In this document: one piece after another, positions 1 through 7,299 of the stretch | Layout of the letters: each line of letters opens with the position of its first letter | Position numbering within the stretch: the stretch's first letter is position 1 | NCBI GenBank assembly: GCA_021295675.1 | Contig: JAGWBY010000036.1 | Coordinates: forward strand, 16,265 to 45,329 | Origin: Candidatus Latescibacterota bacterium | GTDB taxonomy: Bacteria > Latescibacterota > UBA2968 > UBA8231 | DNA: 29,065 nucleotides | Direction of reading: 5' to 3' | Notes under the pieces: generated by a model | Told to the model about the DNA's origin: nothing | Databases searched by the model: none | The model's input: only the letters and a program-made list of their open reading frames with translations | Made by a program: the position numbers and the translations under genes

Positions 1-434
1 GGGTGCTCTCCGGGATCAATCACGGCGGCAATCTTGGGGTGGATGTGTACGAATCCGGCACGGTAGCCGCCGCTAGGGAAGCTGCTATTCACGGTTGTAA
101 GGCCGTCGCCCTGTCCCACTATACCGTAAAGGGCCGGTCGGTCGATTGGCCGTTGGCCGCCGAACGGCTGCGGCCGGTTTTGGATAACTTGCTGAACGAG
201 ACGCTGGAAGCCGGATATTTTCTGAATGTGAATCTGCCCCATCCCGAACACAACCGGACGTGCTTGGAAACTAAACACGCCCTAGTGGACACAAGCCCTC
301 ACAAAACCACATTCTCGCAGACCGGTGACGGCTTTCTATACACCGGAATCTATCAGGAGCGCTGGCGACAACCCGACAGTGATGTGGACCTCTGTTTCAA
401 GGGTCATATTTCGCTGTCGAAAATTGCCGTTTGA
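1..434 (+). CDS. surE: 5'/3'-nucleotidase SurE, C-terminal part (runs off left edge)
   Basis: SurE is a metal-dependent phosphatase that removes phosphate from nucleoside monophosphates. The visible 143 residues open in the middle of the gene with the family signature LSGINHGGNLGVDVYESGTV, where SGIN, the following N and D, and SGTV line the active site, followed by AAAREA. The C-terminal part carries the usual NVNLP segment and ends with a QPDSDVDLCFKGHISLSKI stretch typical of the SurE C-terminus. The N-terminal metal-binding DD motif lies outside the window, so the true start cannot be given. The stop is TGA at 432-434. The next gene begins 42 bases later on the same strand, so co-transcription is possible but not shown. 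Confidence 0.93.
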   Translation, partial: VLSGINHGGNLGVDVYESGTVAAAREAAIHGCKAVALSHYTVKGRSVDWPLAAERLRPVLDNLLNETLEAGYFLNVNLPHPEHNRTCLETKHALVDTSPHKTTFSQTGDGFLYTGIYQERWRQPDSDVDLCFKGHISLSKIAV

Positions 435-476
435 ATAGGTTGTACTTTAATCGACAAAACACGACGGAGCAGAGCG

Positions 477-1613
477 ATGAAGATAGCTGACATTAGAGCA
501 TTCCCATTGCGGATCAGTAAGTCGGAAGAGGCGTCGCAAGCGCCGACGATTGATGGCGGCGATTATCGCGTGGACCATTCGAGGTCCATCACGATCTACT
601 CGCCCCATCACGAGACCACCGTTGTCAGGATTGAGACGGACAACGGAATTGTCGGGTGGGGCGAGGCGCAAGCGCCGGTGTCGCCGAATACTACGGCGAC
701 GATCGTGCGCGAATTAGTGCGGCCGTTGGTGATGGGGCGCGATCCGTTCGACATTGAGGCGATTTGGACGTGCAACTATGATGCGATGCGGGAGCGCGGA
801 CATCTGACGGGTTTCTACATCGACGCCCTCGCAGGAACGGACATCGCGTTGTGGGATGTCGTGGGAAAGGCTATTGGAAAGCCAGTGCACAAGATTGCGG
901 GTGGGCGGTATCGAGATGAGATACCGCTCTACGCAGGGATCGGCGGTACGGATCCAGTGAAGGTTGCAGATGCGGCTGAGGAGCATGTGGGCTATGGGTA
1001 CAAGGCGCTGAAGTTGCACTTGTTGTTGGATGCGGAGGGCGTGGCGGAGATTTGCCGCGCCGTGCGGCAGCGCGTCGGGCCGGACATCATGCTGATGGTC
1101 GATACGCACATGCGGCAGACGGTCTCAAGCTCGATACGGCTGGGACGGGAACTGGAGAAGCTAAATTTCACTTGGCTGGAGGCACCGATCATACCGGACG
1201 ATATACCGGGGCAGGCTGAGATCACCCGGGCGTTGGATATGGCGGTGGCCATAGGGGAGTGGACGCGCACTCGCTACGAGATGCGCGAGCAGTTCGAGCG
1301 CCGGGCGTACGACATCTTGATGCACGACATCGCGCGGACGGGGATTACCGAGGCCGACACCTACAACATTCCGGTCGCGCCGCACATCGGAGGTGGTGGG
1401 ATCCTGGCGATTGCCGCGACCGTTGAGTGGTCGGCGTCGTGTCCGAACTTTATGATCATGGAGCACGCCCATCGCGCCAACGCAATCAAGAGTCGGATAC
1501 TCAAGGAGCCGTACGAACCCGAAAACGGCTACTACAAGGTTACAGATCGACCGGGTTTGGGCGTTGAGGTGGATGAGGCGGCGTTGGAGACGTACGCGTT
1601 TCCGGGGAGTTGA
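477..1613 (+). CDS. Mandelate racemase/muconate lactonizing enzyme family protein (enolase superfamily), probable sugar-acid dehydratase
   Basis: 378 residues with the two-domain enolase-superfamily layout. The capping domain is about 1-125 and the barrel carries a KxH pair (K179, H181), metal ligands D209 (MVDTH), E235 (WLEAP) and E261 (IGEW), the D284 region and the general-base H303 (VAPHIGGGG). E329 lies in IMEH. KxH plus a Asp/Glu/Glu metal site and a C-terminal His resembles acid-sugar dehydratases of the mandelate racemase subgroup; the substrate cannot be named. Start ATG 477 has GGAG seven bases upstream. One oddity: between ITEA (290-293) and DTYNIPVAPH the helix that normally holds about seven more residues is missing, as if about 21 bases were lost in frame. 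An SDR follows after 34 bases, consistent with a sugar or sugar-acid pathway. Confidence 0.88.
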   Translation: MKIADIRAFPLRISKSEEASQAPTIDGGDYRVDHSRSITIYSPHHETTVVRIETDNGIVGWGEAQAPVSPNTTATIVRELVRPLVMGRDPFDIEAIWTCNYDAMRERGHLTGFYIDALAGTDIALWDVVGKAIGKPVHKIAGGRYRDEIPLYAGIGGTDPVKVADAAEEHVGYGYKALKLHLLLDAEGVAEICRAVRQRVGPDIMLMVDTHMRQTVSSSIRLGRELEKLNFTWLEAPIIPDDIPGQAEITRALDMAVAIGEWTRTRYEMREQFERRAYDILMHDIARTGITEADTYNIPVAPHIGGGGILAIAATVEWSASCPNFMIMEHAHRANAIKSRILKEPYEPENGYYKVTDRPGLGVEVDEAALETYAFPGS

Positions 1614-1647
1614 TCCGACGGTCGATTGAGCAAATAGGAGCAATGCC

Positions 1648-2538
1648 ATGCGTTTGCAGGACAAGGTGGCCCTGATCACTGGGGCTGGCAGCAACATTGG
1701 CCGGGCCATGGCCCGGTTGTTTGCCCGCGAGGGAGCGGCGGTGGTGGTCGGCGATACGGACGAGGTCGGCGGTGGCGAAACCGTGCGGCTCATTGAAGCG
1801 GCTGGGGGTCGGGCCTGTGCGGTCGCCGGCGATGTCAGCACTACGCAGGGCCTGCGGCGGAGCATCGACGGGGCGGTGGAGGCGTATGGGCGGCTCGATG
1901 TATTCTTGAGCAATGCCAATTCTGGGGCCTCGGGCACCATTGCCCAATTCGACAGGACCGGGGCCGAAAAGCTGTTGCTGGTCAACCTCATGGCGCTGAT
2001 GGAAGGGGCTCACTACTGCCTGCCCCACATGCAGCAGGCTGGTGCCGGTGCCATTGTCGCCACCTCTTCGGTACAGGCCATAGTGGGCGTGCCCGGGCAT
2101 CCGGCCTACGGGGCGGCCAAGGCCGGCATATTGGGAGCGGTGCGCAGTATGGCGGTGGAACTGTGGCCCTACAAGGTGCGGGTCAACGCCGTGTGTCCGG
2201 GCGGTACTGCGGGCAAGACCTGGACTGTGATCGACGAATTGGGCGAAGAGTACTTGCCCGAATTCGAGGCGCGCTTTGGCCGGGACATGCGCCATTTGCC
2301 CCTGCCCGTGCCCACGGACCCGATGGCCATTGCCCAGGCCGCGCTGTTTTTAGCGTCGGACGAAGCCAGTTATATCACCGGCCAGCATCTATCGATCGAC
2401 GCGGGCTTGGGCGTGTTGCGCTACAATGTCTTCCACGGACCGGAGCCGCTCGACACGCCGCAGGCTAAAAGCCAGCGACAAAGCGAATTGCAAGCCGAAT
2501 TTGAGGCGTGGTTGGCCGCAAAAAAAGAAGAGCGGTAA
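1648..2538 (+). CDS. SDR family NAD(P)-dependent oxidoreductase
   Basis: 296-residue classical short-chain dehydrogenase. The Rossmann glycine motif TGAGSNIG is at 11-18, an acidic residue (D36) at the end of beta-2 favours NAD, and D62 precedes the adenine-binding segment. The usual NAG motif is replaced by SNAN (88-91). The catalytic set is S141, Y154 and K158 (YGAAK), and a CPGG segment at 183-186 follows. The C-terminus has the SYITGQ and DAG elements, then an extra tail of about 40 residues rich in E, Q and K that most family members lack. Start ATG 1648 is preceded by AGGAG. It sits 34 bases after the sugar-acid dehydratase-like gene, so it may oxidise or reduce an intermediate of the same pathway; that link is inference. 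Confidence 0.9.
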   Translation: MRLQDKVALITGAGSNIGRAMARLFAREGAAVVVGDTDEVGGGETVRLIEAAGGRACAVAGDVSTTQGLRRSIDGAVEAYGRLDVFLSNANSGASGTIAQFDRTGAEKLLLVNLMALMEGAHYCLPHMQQAGAGAIVATSSVQAIVGVPGHPAYGAAKAGILGAVRSMAVELWPYKVRVNAVCPGGTAGKTWTVIDELGEEYLPEFEARFGRDMRHLPLPVPTDPMAIAQAALFLASDEASYITGQHLSIDAGLGVLRYNVFHGPEPLDTPQAKSQRQSELQAEFEAWLAAKKEER

Positions 2539-2691
2539 ATGGCAGAGATGACCTGCTCGCGGTCAAAGCTCTCCAACGACACCGCAATTTAAATTGGTCC
2601 ACTTTGCAGCGCTTGTCGGCCCGCCCCGCCCCCCTTATTTTGAGCCTTGTTCCACCTGTCCCAAGGAGAGATAAAATCCCCGGAGGGCCGT

Positions 2692-2796
2692 ATGCTCACG
2701 GCGTGGATCGTCGCCGGCGTTCTCATGATCCTTCTGGAGCTGTTCCTGCCCGGGATTTCTGTCCCACGAAGGAATGTACTAGAAATCGCCGCCTGA
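2692..2796 (+). pseudogene. NfeD-like membrane protein, N-terminal remnant (34 codons)
   Basis: A short frame with its own Shine-Dalgarno (GGAGGG, 2681-2686) encodes 34 residues beginning MLTAWIVAGVLMILLELFLP and stopping at TGA 2794-2796. The hydrophobic start, with the ILLELFLPG motif, matches the first transmembrane segment of the NfeD family (partner of stomatin-like or ClpP-class membrane proteases). The rest of that family (further membrane helices and an OB-fold) is absent: after GIS the reading runs into unrelated sequence and a stop. I read this as a degraded or truncated gene head whose start signals are intact. A functional small membrane peptide is possible but less likely. GATAAA at 2670-2675 with TTGTTC 17 bases upstream is a weak promoter candidate. 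Confidence 0.6.
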
Positions 2797-2811
2797 TGCA
2801 GAAGGGAAACC

Positions 2812-3615
2812 ATGACCAGTCTCACCCTGCGTGCCGAACAGATTCGCCAGTTTGCAGAGGACGGCTACCTCATCCTCGAAAATCTCCTAGATCGGGAGGA
2901 CGTCGAGCGGATTCTGCGCATCGCTCGCTGCGACCCGCAGTTGGCCGCCGACGCCAAGGGCAACCAGAATTACGAAGCCGAAGGACTCGACACCCGCTTG
3001 GCCTACCGCTCCGGTCTGGCTGATGATGTGTACAGCGCCCTAGCTCGCAGCCGCCGACTCGTCGAGCCACTCGAACAGTTGTTCGGCGACCGGGTGCGCT
3101 ACTACTATCAATTGCAAATGATGAAAGATCCGCAGACTGGCGGGTGGCAGTATCACCAGGACTACGGCTACCACTACCAGCAATTCTTCTACCCCGCGTT
3201 CGCCAGCGTCATGGTCGCCCTCGATCCAGCCACCCGCGACAATGGCTGCTTGAAAGTAGTGCGGGGGTCCAACCGCTTGGGCCGGCTCGAACATCAGTCC
3301 TCTGGCTCCCAACTCATCGCCGATCCCCGGCGAGTTGAAATGGCGCTGCGGGAAATGGAGGAAGTGTACTGCGAACTCGCGCCGGGATCGGTCCTGTACT
3401 TTCACGGCAACACTTTGCATGCCTCAGAGCCAAATCTCAGCTCGCAGCCGCGTTGGTCGCTCATCTACGCGTACGTGGCGGCCTCCAATACGTACGTCCT
3501 GCCCGACTGGCCCGACGACCAGTGCCCCCTCGTAGAAAAGTGGGACGACTCCGAAGTGGATGCTGCTGCTCGGTGGCACTGGGAGGCCGTGGTTGCAACC
3601 AGTGAAGGAGGATGA
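2812..3615 (+). CDS. Phytanoyl-CoA dioxygenase (PhyH) family protein
   Basis: 267 residues of the PhyH family, which are Fe(II)/2-oxoglutarate-dependent oxygenases of the double-stranded beta-helix fold. The metal triad is H115-x-D117 (in WQYHQDYGY) and a distal His at H203 (FHGNTLHAS); R214 is the likely 2-oxoglutarate carboxylate ligand. The N-terminal segment QIRQFAEDGYLILENLL is the usual family opening. The substrate is not predictable; bacterial members hydroxylate small natural products, ectoine or phosphonates, and many are unassigned. Start ATG 2812 has GAAGGG a few bases upstream. Its stop is embedded in the ribosome-binding region of the next gene, so the two are probably translated together. 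A second, divergent PhyH lies at 15277-16119. Confidence 0.9.
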   Translation: MTSLTLRAEQIRQFAEDGYLILENLLDREDVERILRIARCDPQLAADAKGNQNYEAEGLDTRLAYRSGLADDVYSALARSRRLVEPLEQLFGDRVRYYYQLQMMKDPQTGGWQYHQDYGYHYQQFFYPAFASVMVALDPATRDNGCLKVVRGSNRLGRLEHQSSGSQLIADPRRVEMALREMEEVYCELAPGSVLYFHGNTLHASEPNLSSQPRWSLIYAYVAASNTYVLPDWPDDQCPLVEKWDDSEVDAAARWHWEAVVATSEGG

Positions 3616-3617
3616 GC

Positions 3618-4373
3618 ATGAAAAATTCAAGCGTTTTAATGGTTGTTTTGGCCTTGTGTGCGATTCACGCCGTCCCTGGGCTGTCGCAACCGGCCGATGA
3701 TAAAAGAGGGATGTACTTCGGCACCATGGTGGCCGTCCCTTTTGCCCAGGATTTGCACCATCAAACTTCTTTTACCGTCTTGAACAATGAAATGACGGCT
3801 TCGGGCGACCTCGCAATTGGCTATGGACTCGGGTTTGCGGCTGTTTCGGGAAAAGGGATTTCCGACTATGCGGCGCTTGAACTTACCGGATCTTGGTCGA
3901 AACAGTCATCCGACCTCGGAGTTTCCCTGCCCGCCCTCTTGACTCAGGGGTTTTCCAACAGCGATTTTGAGCTGCCTGCTGGTTTCAGCTATGACGGGAA
4001 AATAGTGACGTTGCAGTCGAAGGTCGATCTGCTGCTTTACCCGACGAAGATGGCCGTGACGTCCAGCGACGGCGCGAAGCCTTACTTAGGAGGCGGCGTG
4101 GGAATCGTGCGCTCGAACATGGACATGGATATTGAAAAAGATGAGCCGACGCAGGCATTTATCGAGACTTTGGAGGAGCTTGGTTTTGCGGAACTGCTTC
4201 CCGCAAAGATAGACGACAAAGGAACGGATCTGCAGTTGACCCTGCGCGCGGGCGTAAACATGCCTTTCCGCGACGTGGACTTGGATTTGGGATGGCAGTT
4301 TTACAGAACGTACGTCGAGGGGGAAGACAACGATTCCCACGTGGCGGGCGGCATCCTGAAGTACGCGTTTTAA
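3618..4373 (+). CDS. Predicted outer-membrane beta-barrel protein
   Basis: 251 residues. A lysine-containing N-terminus followed by a hydrophobic run (SSVLMVVLALCAIHA) and GLSQ indicates a Sec signal peptide with cleavage near residue 23. The mature part alternates short hydrophobic strands with polar turns, contains glycine-rich strand ends (YLGGGVGIV, AGGILKYAF) and ends in phenylalanine, the classic signal for outer-membrane barrel assembly. It resembles small eight-stranded OmpW/OmpA-like barrels but no specific family was recognised. I chose ATG 3618 rather than ATG 3612 because AAGGAGG (3605-3611) is six bases from the former and abuts the latter. The Shine-Dalgarno overlaps the end of the PhyH gene, suggesting coupled expression. 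Confidence 0.7.
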   Translation: MKNSSVLMVVLALCAIHAVPGLSQPADDKRGMYFGTMVAVPFAQDLHHQTSFTVLNNEMTASGDLAIGYGLGFAAVSGKGISDYAALELTGSWSKQSSDLGVSLPALLTQGFSNSDFELPAGFSYDGKIVTLQSKVDLLLYPTKMAVTSSDGAKPYLGGGVGIVRSNMDMDIEKDEPTQAFIETLEELGFAELLPAKIDDKGTDLQLTLRAGVNMPFRDVDLDLGWQFYRTYVEGEDNDSHVAGGILKYAF

Positions 4374-4567
4374 GCGGCTGCGATCTCCGGCCAGTGCCTT
4401 GACATGCTTGTCGATGACGGCGCCTTATTGTGCCTATGTGTAAATGGAGCAATCCCACCTTAAAGGAGGATTCTTGCCGACCACCAGTGCAGTGGGTTAG
4501 AACTCAATGCGCCCAACCCCTTCAACGGTACCACCCGGAATGCCTTAGTTGGCGATAGGAGCGGATG
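4374..4567 (+). other. Intergenic leader before the first LacI-type gene
   Basis: A non-coding gap of 194 bases. A perfect TTGACA is at 4399-4404, but the best -10-like sequences (TTATTG, TATTGT) are 20 or more bases away, so a promoter is only possible. AAAGGAGGA (4462-4470) looks like a strong ribosome-binding site, followed by TTG 4474 and a frame of only eight codons ending at 4500. No conserved product was recognised. Confidence 0.3.
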
Positions 4568-5579
4568 ATGAAAAAAAAGCAAGCTACCATCAAAGACATT
4601 GCACGGGAGTTGAAGATTTCGCATTCAACCGTCTCGCGGGCGCTATGCATTGGTGGCTGAGAAGACCCGAAAACGGGTGCAGCAATTAGCCACCGAGTTG
4701 GACTACAGTCCCAATTTGATGGCGCAGGGGTTTGTGACGGGGAGGACGAGTACCCTAGGGCTGCTAACCTACCAGATTTTCATAGAGACGTTTGGGCGTC
4801 AGACCGATCAGATTTTGAGGGCGGCTGACAAGCAGAAGTATCTGATCCTGATGATGGCTCCCAACCAACTTCGGGGGCTTACACCGGAGGACCAGACCAC
4901 ACAGATCAAACAGTTGCTTTCCCGGGGCATAGACGGACTCTTGATTCACACCCGGGGTGACAGAGGAGAGTCCGAGCGCATTTTGAATGTCGTGCGGGGA
5001 CGAGTGCCGGTGGTGACCTTTACCCATCCGATTCAAAACCTGAATGGAGTCGTGGTGGAAGAGATAGCGAGTTTTTGCGAGGCCACCGAGCATTTGATCC
5101 GGTTGGGGCACGAGCGGATCGGGTTTATCGGTCCGGACTGGAATAAGAACTTCGCGGGTTCAGCCAAGGGCAAGGGATACCTGCTGGCGATGCAAAAGCA
5201 CGGCTTGACCCCCAAACGCATATCCGATAAAACCTTGCCTGCAAAACCGACGCATCGCTTGGGGAAAAAGCTCGGCGATCCGTTTACGGCCCTTGTGTGC
5301 AGGAACGATTATACGGCGATAGGCGCTTGTCGCGGACTAAGGGAAGCAGGGTTTCGCGTCCCTGATGATGTGGCTGTGGTGGGGTACGGCGATCTGGAGG
5401 TAGGAGCGTATGTGACACCGGCATTGACGACCTCGGCAATTCCCTACGAGGTGATTGCCGAAGCGGCGATGGCGCTGATACTGGAACAGCTTGAGGGGCA
5501 GGATGAGCCTCGGCAAGTAGCCTTGAAATCGACGCTGGTCGTGCGGGAATCCTGCGGGGCAAACAGCAGTAAAAAATAA
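4568..5579 (+). pseudogene. LacI family transcriptional regulator, frameshifted in the DNA-binding domain
   Basis: The frame from ATG 4568 (AGGAG six bases upstream) encodes a textbook LacI head, with helix-turn-helix residues ATIKDIARELKIS and STVSRAL, but reaches a stop at 4658-4660. The remainder continues in another frame from about 4650 as LVAEKTRKRVQQLATELDYS and runs to 5579 through the full periplasmic-binding-protein-like effector domain (GLLTYQI, EATEHLIRLGHERIGFIG, TALVCRNDYTAIG, VVRESCG). Between SRAL and LVAEK the family has about four codons; only four bases remain, so about eight bases are missing at 4646-4650. The recognition helix and hinge are therefore separated. It may be a true pseudogene or a sequence error. 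LacI proteins usually control nearby sugar genes. A close paralog follows at 6180. Confidence 0.85.
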
Positions 5580-5596
5580 TCGGAGCAGTGCTTGAC

Positions 5597-5626
5597 TTGA
5601 CAGTGTAGCGGGAGAGAGGGTATATT
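5597..5626 (+). promoter_or_regulatory. Sigma-70-like promoter
   Basis: TTGACA (5597-5602) and TATATT (5621-5626) are separated by 18 bases. Transcription would start near 5633, only a few bases before ATG 5638, and run into the hairpin at 5833-5882. It may drive a small RNA, a leaderless short gene or the second LacI-type gene. Confidence 0.5.
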
Positions 5627-5637
5627 TTTCGACTTAA

Positions 5638-5841
5638 ATGCAAACGTGTGAATTCAAGCATATCAATGATAAGATTGATGATTGGTTTGGGAGATGTCGA
5701 TGTAAGACAAGTGGGACGTTCAATGATGCTAAACGTGCAAAATATGTGACACTTGTCAATGACTTCTGGTATGGTCTTGTACAATACACGGAAGAGCTGA
5801 TTCATGCTTGTTATTCGATTTCTGGGATAGAGATGGGATAG
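5638..5841 (+). CDS. Hypothetical short protein (67 aa), doubtful
   Basis: A 67-residue frame starting at ATG 5638 immediately downstream of a good promoter, so any transcript would be almost leaderless. There is no Shine-Dalgarno. The product has four cysteines (CEF near the start, CRC at about 20-22, one near the end) and aromatic residues, but no family was recognised and composition gives no clear coding signal. Its last codons lie in the left arm of the 5833-5882 hairpin. It could equally be non-coding. Confidence 0.2.
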   Translation: MQTCEFKHINDKIDDWFGRCRCKTSGTFNDAKRAKYVTLVNDFWYGLVQYTEELIHACYSISGIEMG

Positions 5842-5882
5842 AGAGTTATGATGTGTTACATCTTTCAAACTCTCTATCCCAT
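5833..5882. repeat. Long hairpin / inverted repeat with 15-bp perfect arms
   Basis: ATGGGATAGAGAGTT (5833-5847) is the exact reverse complement of 5868-5882. Inside the loop GATGT (5850-5854) pairs with ACATC (5858-5862) around a three-base GTT loop, giving a second short stem. The segment GGGATAGAGA also occurs as a direct repeat just to the left (5824-5833). There is no run of T after either arm, so it is not a typical intrinsic terminator. It could be a structured RNA, a processing site or the remains of a small palindromic element. Confidence 0.65.
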
Positions 5883-6147
5883 TTGAGGTCTTATTAAATT
5901 GCCCTTACAAACTAGAGTATCCAAACAATAAGATATTTGGAGTGAATGCGATGCCGTCTTTAGGTGGTGCCAAGTAGCGGCCATTAGACGTCGGTCACAT
6001 CGGTCGCATATTGACACTGTGTTACTCACCGGGGACCTTGTCAACTCTGAAGGACCGGTGAAGCGTTCAGGATTCTGTAGCGGGACCTAGCAGGTGTTTG
6101 GTGAGTACGCTTGTCGCAAGTTGGCCGACCCGTAAAGGAGTTTTTAA

Positions 6148-6177
6148 ATGGACTCTAATTTCATAAGGAGTATGTAA
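6148..6177 (+). other. Nine-codon leader-like frame before the second LacI-type gene
   Basis: AAAGGAG (6134-6140) is seven bases before ATG 6148, which opens a nine-codon frame (MDSNFIRSM) ending at TAA 6175-6177. A second AAGGAG (6165-6170) lies within it and serves the TTG start at 6180. This may be a leader peptide, or the relic of the lost 5' end of the regulator. Confidence 0.3.
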
Positions 6178-6179
6178 AT

Positions 6180-7049
6180 TTGATAAAGCAGAGGATTGTA
6201 ACGGAGAGGACGGGTACTTTGGGTCTGCTGACCTACCAGATTTCCCGGGAGACGTTTGGCCGTCAGACCGATCATATTCTGAGGGCGGCTGACAAGCAGG
6301 AGTATCAGGTCGTGATGAGTATGGCCGCTCACCGGACGCCTCTGGCTCCACTAGATGACCAAACCACGCAGATCAAGGAGCTGATTTCCCGAGGCGTAGA
6401 TGGACTTCTGATTAATACGCGGGGCGACGAAGAAGAAGCTGAGCGCATAATGAACACCGTGCGAGGACGAGTGCCGGTGGTGACGTTTCACTATCCGACT
6501 CCAAGCCTGAGCGGGGTCGTGCTGGGCCTTATAACGGATTTTTTTGAGGCTACCGAGCATTTGATTCGGTTGGGTCACGAGCGGATTGGGTTTATCGGTC
6601 CGGACTGGAATGAAGCTAGCCCGGTTTCAGCCAAGGCCAAGGGGTACTTACTGGCGATGCAAAAGCATGGCCTGCCGCACGAATTCTTACCTGCCTTGGG
6701 CATCCATGCGAAGGGGGGGTATCTGCAGAGTAAAAGGCTCGGCGATCGGTTTACAGCCCTTGTATGCCGGGACGATTATACGGCCATGGGCGTTTGCCGC
6801 GGGCTAGGGGAGTTAGGTCTTCGCGTTCCCGAGGATGTGGCTGTGGTGGGTAGCGGCGATCTGGAAGTGGGGACTTATGCGATTCCAGCGCTGACGACCT
6901 TGGTAACTCCCTACGAGGCAATTGCCAAAGCGGTGATGGAGTTGATGCTGGAACAGCTTGAGGGGGGGAGGGATGAGCCTCGGCAAATAACCTTGAAATC
7001 ACGCCTAGTCGTGCGGGAATCCTGCGGGGCGAACACAAGTGAAAAATGA
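6180..7049 (+). CDS. LacI-type effector-binding domain protein lacking the DNA-binding domain
   Basis: 289 residues that align along almost their whole length with the effector domain of the preceding LacI copy: shared blocks include GRQTD, ILRAADKQ, DQTTQIK, EATEHLIRLGHERIGFIG, KGYLLAMQKHGL and VVRESCGAN. The first roughly 60 residues of a LacI protein (helix-turn-helix and hinge) are absent; the frame begins with TTG 6180, nine bases after AAGGAG, at a point equivalent to LMAQGFVTGRTSTLG of the other copy. It cannot bind an operator by the usual route. It may be a truncated duplicate, a free sugar-binding domain that could form mixed dimers, or a dead gene still open downstream of its deletion. 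It ends 15 bases before the -35 of the thiamine operon promoter. Confidence 0.8.
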   Translation: MIKQRIVTERTGTLGLLTYQISRETFGRQTDHILRAADKQEYQVVMSMAAHRTPLAPLDDQTTQIKELISRGVDGLLINTRGDEEEAERIMNTVRGRVPVVTFHYPTPSLSGVVLGLITDFFEATEHLIRLGHERIGFIGPDWNEASPVSAKAKGYLLAMQKHGLPHEFLPALGIHAKGGYLQSKRLGDRFTALVCRDDYTAMGVCRGLGELGLRVPEDVAVVGSGDLEVGTYAIPALTTLVTPYEAIAKAVMELMLEQLEGGRDEPRQITLKSRLVVRESCGANTSEK

Positions 7050-7064
7050 TCGCAAGGGCGCGCA

Positions 7065-7093
7065 TTGCCCCGAGTGAGGGCGTGCCCTATATT
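7065..7093 (+). promoter_or_regulatory. Promoter of the thiamine operon
   Basis: TTGCCC (7065-7070) and TATATT (7088-7093) are 17 bases apart. Expected start is near 7100, about 14 bases before the first stem of the TPP aptamer, which fits a riboswitch leader. Confidence 0.55.
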
Positions 7094-7113
7094 GTAGAGA
7101 CGTTAAATATAGC

Positions 7114-7197
7114 TTCCGTTGGGGGTGGCCCGGCAGCGGGCCTGAGATTGAGACCCTTCGAACCTGAACTGGATCGTGCCAGCGTAGGGAAACGGAT
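7114..7197 (+). promoter_or_regulatory. TPP riboswitch aptamer (THI box)
   Basis: The leader carries the conserved TPP-aptamer elements in order: GGGGGTGGCC after the first strand of the closing stem, CTGAGA (7142-7147, pyrimidine-sensing side), ACCC then GAACCTGA (7160-7167), CTGGAT (7169-7174) and GCCAGCGTAGGGAA. TCCGTT (7115-7120) pairs with AACGGA (7191-7196) as the closing stem, and CTGG (7169-7172) pairs with CCAG (7179-7182). This architecture binds thiamine pyrophosphate. An intrinsic terminator follows at 7218-7250, so control is by transcription termination. The downstream genes (TonB receptor, thiamine pyrophosphokinase) fit thiamine control. Confidence 0.93.
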
Positions 7198-7217
7198 GCC
7201 GTACGCACCGCGTACGC

Positions 7218-7250
7218 ACCGCTGGCCCATCTGGGGCGAGCGGTTTTTTT
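7218..7250 (+). terminator. Intrinsic terminator of the TPP riboswitch expression platform
   Basis: ACCGCT (7218-7223) pairs with AGCGGT (7239-7244); after one G-G mismatch the stem continues GCCC (7225-7228) with GGGC (7234-7237), and six further T residues follow to 7250. A competing antiterminator is visible: GCCAGCG (7178-7184, inside the aptamer) is the exact complement of CGCTGGC (7220-7226, the 5' arm of the terminator). TPP binding would keep the former folded and allow termination. Confidence 0.85.
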
Positions 7251-7299
7251 GTGCGCCCTCGACGGAATTTTCCGCAAATCGAGACGAGGGAGCAAATCT

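Larger units (their letters stand above)
5580..6179 (+). other. 600-base gap between the LacI paralogs
   Basis: No convincing protein gene. It contains a good sigma-70-type promoter (5597-5626), an unsupported 67-codon frame (5638-5841), a long hairpin (5833-5882), and a nine-codon frame with a good ribosome-binding site just before the second LacI-type gene. I looked here for a helix-turn-helix segment for the second LacI copy and found none. The base composition is more AT-rich than the flanking genes, particularly 5620-5945. Confidence 0.5.

Noticed and set aside
4436..4558. 41-codon frame upstream of the first LacI gene
   Set aside because: No ribosome-binding site, no recognisable product and no promoter with proper spacing.
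4650..5579. Reading the first LacI gene as an intact protein starting with TTG 4650
   Set aside because: A clear in-family HTH with its own ribosome-binding site lies immediately upstream in another frame, so this is a broken longer gene.
5833..5882. Hairpin as a rho-independent terminator of the first LacI gene
   Set aside because: There is no T run after the stem on either strand and it lies 250 bases beyond the stop.
7249..7299. GTG 7249 as the TonB receptor start
   Set aside because: It lies in the terminator and would put 17 non-hydrophobic residues before an obvious signal peptide.
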